Part shown: piece by piece, positions 5,718 to 8,058 of the stretch
Position numbering within the stretch: the first letter of the stretch is position 1
How the letters are laid out: each line of letters starts with the position of its first letter
Source: Asaia bogorensis
GTDB taxonomy: Bacteria; Pseudomonadota; Alphaproteobacteria; Acetobacterales; Acetobacteraceae
Length of the DNA stretch: 8,058 nt
Assembly (NCBI GenBank): GCA_945871455.1
Contig: CAMBXJ010000186.1
Span: forward strand, 1 to 8,058
Direction: 5' to 3'
Notes under the pieces: model-generated
Told to the model about the DNA's origin: nothing
Seen by the model: only the letters and a program-made list of their open reading frames with translations
Databases searched by the model: none
Program-made: the position numbers and the translations under genes

Positions 5718-5827
5718 CCTCAGCTAGCACTGCCCCAACACTTCGTGCCTGCTGACGGGTCCTCGCGACCCAGGTCAACCCGGACCTTCCTCGGCCCGAT
5801 CTCCCCAAGATCGGGCCGATTTTTTTT
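5718..5827 (+). ncRNA. Candidate CRP-activated small RNA with four hairpins
   Basis: About 110 nt between the predicted start and a strong intrinsic terminator fold into four back-to-back hairpins. H1 (5720-5755) has TCAGC/GCTGA and GCAC/GTGC stems with a 2x2 internal loop and a 14-nt loop containing CCCC. H2 (5757-5771) is GGGTC/GACCC with a CTCGC loop. H3 (5772-5787) is AGGTC/GACCT with a 6-nt loop. H4 is the terminator. No ORF with a ribosome site runs through it. The only plus-strand gene upstream is the RidA-like gene more than 2.3 kb away, so the terminator is not explained by a protein gene. It does not match 6S RNA, SRP RNA or tmRNA as I know them. H1 and H4 both expose CCCC in loops, a possible pairing seed for G-rich ribosome sites (inference). 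It converges on the zwf-gst operon, ending 5 bp from the gst stop. Confidence 0.6.
5791..5827 (+). terminator. Strong rho-independent terminator
   Basis: A perfect 12-bp stem (TCGGCCCGATCT with AGATCGGGCCGA) has a CCCCA loop and is followed directly by eight T (5820-5827). The T-tract is on the plus strand only; read on the minus strand the hairpin is followed by GGAAGG, so it would not end zwf-gst transcription by the same mechanism. Confidence 0.93.
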
Positions 5828-5832
5828 CGGCT

Positions 5833-6459
5833 TCAGGACGGCGGAATCAACGGCTGGACGATATCCCGGAATGCGGGCAAGGCCTCGCACCGCGCCGCAT
5901 GGGCTGCCAGGGCCGGTAACACGGTTGGGTCGAACAGGCCGGGATGCGCTTCCCGGGTGAAGCGCAGGGAGCAGGCGACGGCGATATCGGCATGCCCGAT
6001 CCGGTCGCCGAACCAGAACGGCGTGGAACGAGCCGCCCGATCGGCTTCCAACGCGGCCAGCACACCGGCAATCTGGGTCTGGCATCGCTCCATCCAGACC
6101 TGGGCGGGCGGCTGATGCATCAGCCGCTCATACAGCAGGCTGACGGATTTATCGGCCAATCCGGTGCCCAGCCCGACGACCCGCAGGTGTTGATGCCGTG
6201 ACGCGCCGTATTCCGGGATCAGGGCACGCGCCGGTCCGGCGTTCTCATCCAGATAATCCAGGATGGAGCCGCTTTCGACCAGCGACTCGCCATCACCGAG
6301 CACCAGGGTCGGTACCCGGATCAGCGGATTGAACGGCGCGATTTTCGCGGCATCGCCGAAGGTCGACCAGGGGCGATGCTCGTAGTCCACCCCATACAGG
6401 TGCATCGCGATGGCCACGCGCCGCACGAAGGGCGAGTCATATTGTCCGATCAGAATCAT
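5833..6459 (-). CDS. Glutathione S-transferase family protein, YibF-like
   Basis: A 208-residue soluble GST with an N-terminal thioredoxin-fold domain (about 1-77) and an all-helical C-terminal domain (about 88-205). The N-terminus reads MILIGQYDSPFVRRVAIAMH; serine 9 in the SPFVRR motif is the likely glutathione-activating residue. FNPLIRVP (43-50) ends in the conserved cis-proline, and E62-S63 is the glutathione gamma-glutamyl binding pair. GHADIAVAC (155-163) carries the N-capping aspartate of the core helix. It resembles E. coli YibF, whose substrate is not settled. Its ATG overlaps the zwf stop in an ATGA, so it is very likely translated from the same mRNA by coupling. Its stop is 5 bp from the T-run of the convergent terminator. 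Confidence 0.93.
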   Translation of the reverse strand: MILIGQYDSPFVRRVAIAMHLYGVDYEHRPWSTFGDAAKIAPFNPLIRVPTLVLGDGESLVESGSILDYLDENAGPARALIPEYGASRHQHLRVVGLGTGLADKSVSLLYERLMHQPPAQVWMERCQTQIAGVLAALEADRAARSTPFWFGDRIGHADIAVACSLRFTREAHPGLFDPTVLPALAAHAARCEALPAFRDIVQPLIPPS

Positions 6460-7931
6460 CCCACATCCTCATACCAGGTGCGTCCATCCCGCTCGATCAG
6501 CGCGATGGACGCGGTTGGGCCCCAGCTTCCCGCCGGGTACAGCCGTGGCTGGTCGGGGCGGCTGGCCCAGGCATGCAGGATCGGCTCGATCCAGGTCCAG
6601 GCGGCCTCGACCTCATCATGGCGCATGAACAGGGTTGCGTCGCCGCGCACCGTGTCCATCAGCAGCCGTTCATAGGCGTCCGGGAAGCGGGTGCCGAAGG
6701 TCTGCTCGAAGCGGATGTCCAGGCCGGTGGAGGACAGGCGCAAACCGCCAGGCCCGGGGTCCTTGGTCATCATGGACAGGCGCATCCCTTCCTCGGGTTG
6801 CAACCGGATGACCAGGCGGTTCGGCTCCCATTCCGCGGCATCGGCGGGAAAGATCGAGAAGGGTTGGCCGCGGAACTGGATGACGATCTCCGACACTTTC
6901 CGAGGCAGGCGCTTGCCGGTGCGCAGGTAGAACGGGACATTGGCCCAGCGCCAGGTGCGGATTTCGGCCTTCAGCGCGACGAAGGTTTCCGTGGCACTGC
7001 TCGTGCCGGCGCCCAGGTCTTTCAGGTAGCCCTGAACCGGCCGGCCATCGATCGCGCCATGGGCGTATTGGCCGCGCACGGTCAGGCTGGGGATTTCATG
7101 GATGGCGATCGGGCGCAGGGCGCGCAGCACCTTCAGTTTCTCGTCGCGCACCCGGTCGGCGTCCAAGGACACCGGCGGTTCCATCGCAATCAGACAGAGC
7201 AGTTGCAGCAGATGGTTCTGCACCATGTCCCGCAGCACGCCGGCCTTGTCGAAGTAGCCGCCGCGGCCTTCCAGTCCCACCGTCTCGGCGACCGTGATCT
7301 GAACATGGTCGATGACGTCGGAGGTCCACAACCGCTCGAAGATCGTGTTGGCGAAGCGCAGCGCCATCAGGTTCTGCACCGTTTCCTTGCCCAGAAAATG
7401 GTCGATGCGGAAGGTCTGGGCCTCGGTGAAGACGTCCGCCACGTCGCGGATGATAGCCTGAGCGGACGCCAGATCGTGGCCGATCGGCTTTTCCAGGACG
7501 ACGCGCGATCGCGGGGTGTTGAGGCCGGCCGACCCGAGGCCACGGCAGACCGGGCCATACAGATCGGGTGAGGTCGCCAGGTAGAAGATCCGCACACGGT
7601 CCGGATCCAACCGGGACGACAGCGACGTCCAGTCCGCGTCCGGCGCGGTCACATCGATCGGGGCATAGTCCAGAACGCCCAGGAAGCGGCGCACCACGTC
7701 GGCATCCAGATCGCCGGGCGAGACATGCTGTTCCAGCGCCGCGCCGGCCCGTTGGCGGTAGTCATCGGCAGTCAGATGGGAACGAGCGGCGCCGATCACG
7801 CGTGCATTTTCCGGCATCTGGCCGTCTCGGAAGCAGTGATACAGCGCTGGCAGGAGCTTCCGCAGGGTCAAATCGCCGGTCGCGCCGAACACGACGCAAT
7901 CGAAGGTCGCCACCGGGGTGATCTTGGTCAT
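6456..7931 (-). CDS. zwf: Glucose-6-phosphate 1-dehydrogenase
   Basis: A 491-residue enzyme of normal length that oxidises glucose 6-phosphate to 6-phosphogluconolactone while reducing NADP+ or NAD+, entering the pentose phosphate and Entner-Doudoroff routes. The Rossmann motif FGATGDLTLRK lies at residues 15-25, EKPIG at 147-151, and the active-site signature RIDHFLGKE at 175-183. The aspartate and histidine there are D177 and H178, and the catalytic base sits in the DMVQNH stretch as H240, the same numbering as in the well-studied Leuconostoc enzyme. C-terminal family motifs (FYLRTGKRL, DAYERLL, and the SWGP near the end) are all intact. The ATG at 7931 has AGGA 7 bases upstream. The gene is first of a two-gene unit with the GST, sharing the ATGA overlap. 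Neither pgl nor edd is in the window. Confidence 0.98.
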   Translation of the reverse strand: MTKITPVATFDCVVFGATGDLTLRKLLPALYHCFRDGQMPENARVIGAARSHLTADDYRQRAGAALEQHVSPGDLDADVVRRFLGVLDYAPIDVTAPDADWTSLSSRLDPDRVRIFYLATSPDLYGPVCRGLGSAGLNTPRSRVVLEKPIGHDLASAQAIIRDVADVFTEAQTFRIDHFLGKETVQNLMALRFANTIFERLWTSDVIDHVQITVAETVGLEGRGGYFDKAGVLRDMVQNHLLQLLCLIAMEPPVSLDADRVRDEKLKVLRALRPIAIHEIPSLTVRGQYAHGAIDGRPVQGYLKDLGAGTSSATETFVALKAEIRTWRWANVPFYLRTGKRLPRKVSEIVIQFRGQPFSIFPADAAEWEPNRLVIRLQPEEGMRLSMMTKDPGPGGLRLSSTGLDIRFEQTFGTRFPDAYERLLMDTVRGDATLFMRHDEVEAAWTWIEPILHAWASRPDQPRLYPAGSWGPTASIALIERDGRTWYEDVG

Positions 7932-7961
7932 GCGTCCATCCTGTTCGTCGTCGGTCAGGCT

Positions 7962-7990
7962 TTTATAGCGCCTCTACGGAGGCCTGGCAG
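7962..7990 (-). promoter_or_regulatory. Putative sigma-70-type promoter for zwf-gst
   Basis: On the minus strand CTGCCA (7990-7985, four of six matches to TTGACA) is followed after 17 bp by TATAAA (7967-7962, five of six matches to TATAAT). It predicts a start near 7955 and a leader of about 25 nt. The spacer contains an inverted repeat GCCTC-TACG-GAGGC (7970-7983), which could be an operator. No regulator can be named. Confidence 0.45.
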
Positions 7991-8015
7991 CGCTGCAGTT
8001 GCGTCAGAACGGCGA

Positions 8016-8035
8016 CCACCCCGCATGCGGGGTGG
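8016..8035. repeat. Perfect 20-bp palindrome upstream of zwf
   Basis: CCACCCCGCATGCGGGGTGG is fully self-complementary. It lies about 45 bp upstream of the candidate zwf -10. No T-run follows on either strand, so it is not a plain intrinsic terminator. It could be an operator, a terminator remnant of the gene beyond the right edge, or lie within the end of that gene. Confidence 0.6.
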
Positions 8036-8058
8036 CGTCCGGTTGGGGTGATGAACTC

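Noticed and set aside
5660..5827. Identity as SRP RNA, 6S RNA or a tRNA
   Set aside because: The SRP apical GGTCAGGTCCGGAAGG-type motif, the 6S open bubble and the tRNA T-loop/acceptor pattern are all absent.
6573..7571. Plus-strand frame of 332 codons opposite zwf
   Set aside because: A mirror of zwf codons: rich in Gln, Gly and Ala with no family motifs.

Overview
This is a GC-rich chromosomal window of alphaproteobacterial character. The protein styles, the near-universal G/C third positions and the dispersed palindromic repeats suggest Rhodospirillales or Acetobacteraceae, but that assignment is an inference from sequence feel and not a search. Most of the window is ordinary housekeeping and stress-related genes. 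The intergenic spaces hold the more interesting material.

Layout, left to right. Positions 1-1289 (minus) carry most of selA, the PLP enzyme that makes selenocysteinyl-tRNA; its C-terminus runs off the left edge. A GNAT acetyltransferase (1333-1863, plus) diverges from it across only 43 bp. Positions 1864-2242 contain no credible gene but hold a long imperfect palindrome. Positions 2243-2730 (minus) are the wreck of a sugar or glycerol-phosphate type ABC transporter operon: the first 38 codons of an ATPase run straight into the end of a MalG/UgpE-like permease, joined at the Walker A codons. A RidA-family gene (2935-3324, plus) follows. Its last codons are tandemly duplicated in the downstream spacer, next to more small hairpins. 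A two-domain carboxymuconolactone-decarboxylase-like gene (3540-4283, minus) and an NfsA/FRP-type nitroreductase (4441-5280, minus) come next.

Positions 5281-5832 contain no protein gene. The first half holds degenerate REP-like hairpins. The second half holds what I consider the best find: a near-consensus CRP-type site, a -10-like element at class II spacing, and about 110 nt folding into four consecutive hairpins, the last a textbook intrinsic terminator on the plus strand. No coding gene lies upstream for that terminator to serve, so I propose a CRP-activated small RNA.

The right end (5833-7931, minus) is a two-gene operon of zwf (glucose-6-phosphate dehydrogenase) and a YibF-like glutathione S-transferase, joined by an ATGA overlap. 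A promoter candidate lies just upstream of zwf. NADPH from Zwf supports glutathione reduction, which fits the pairing with a GST; the NADPH-type nitroreductase nearby is thematically related, but no shared regulation is visible.
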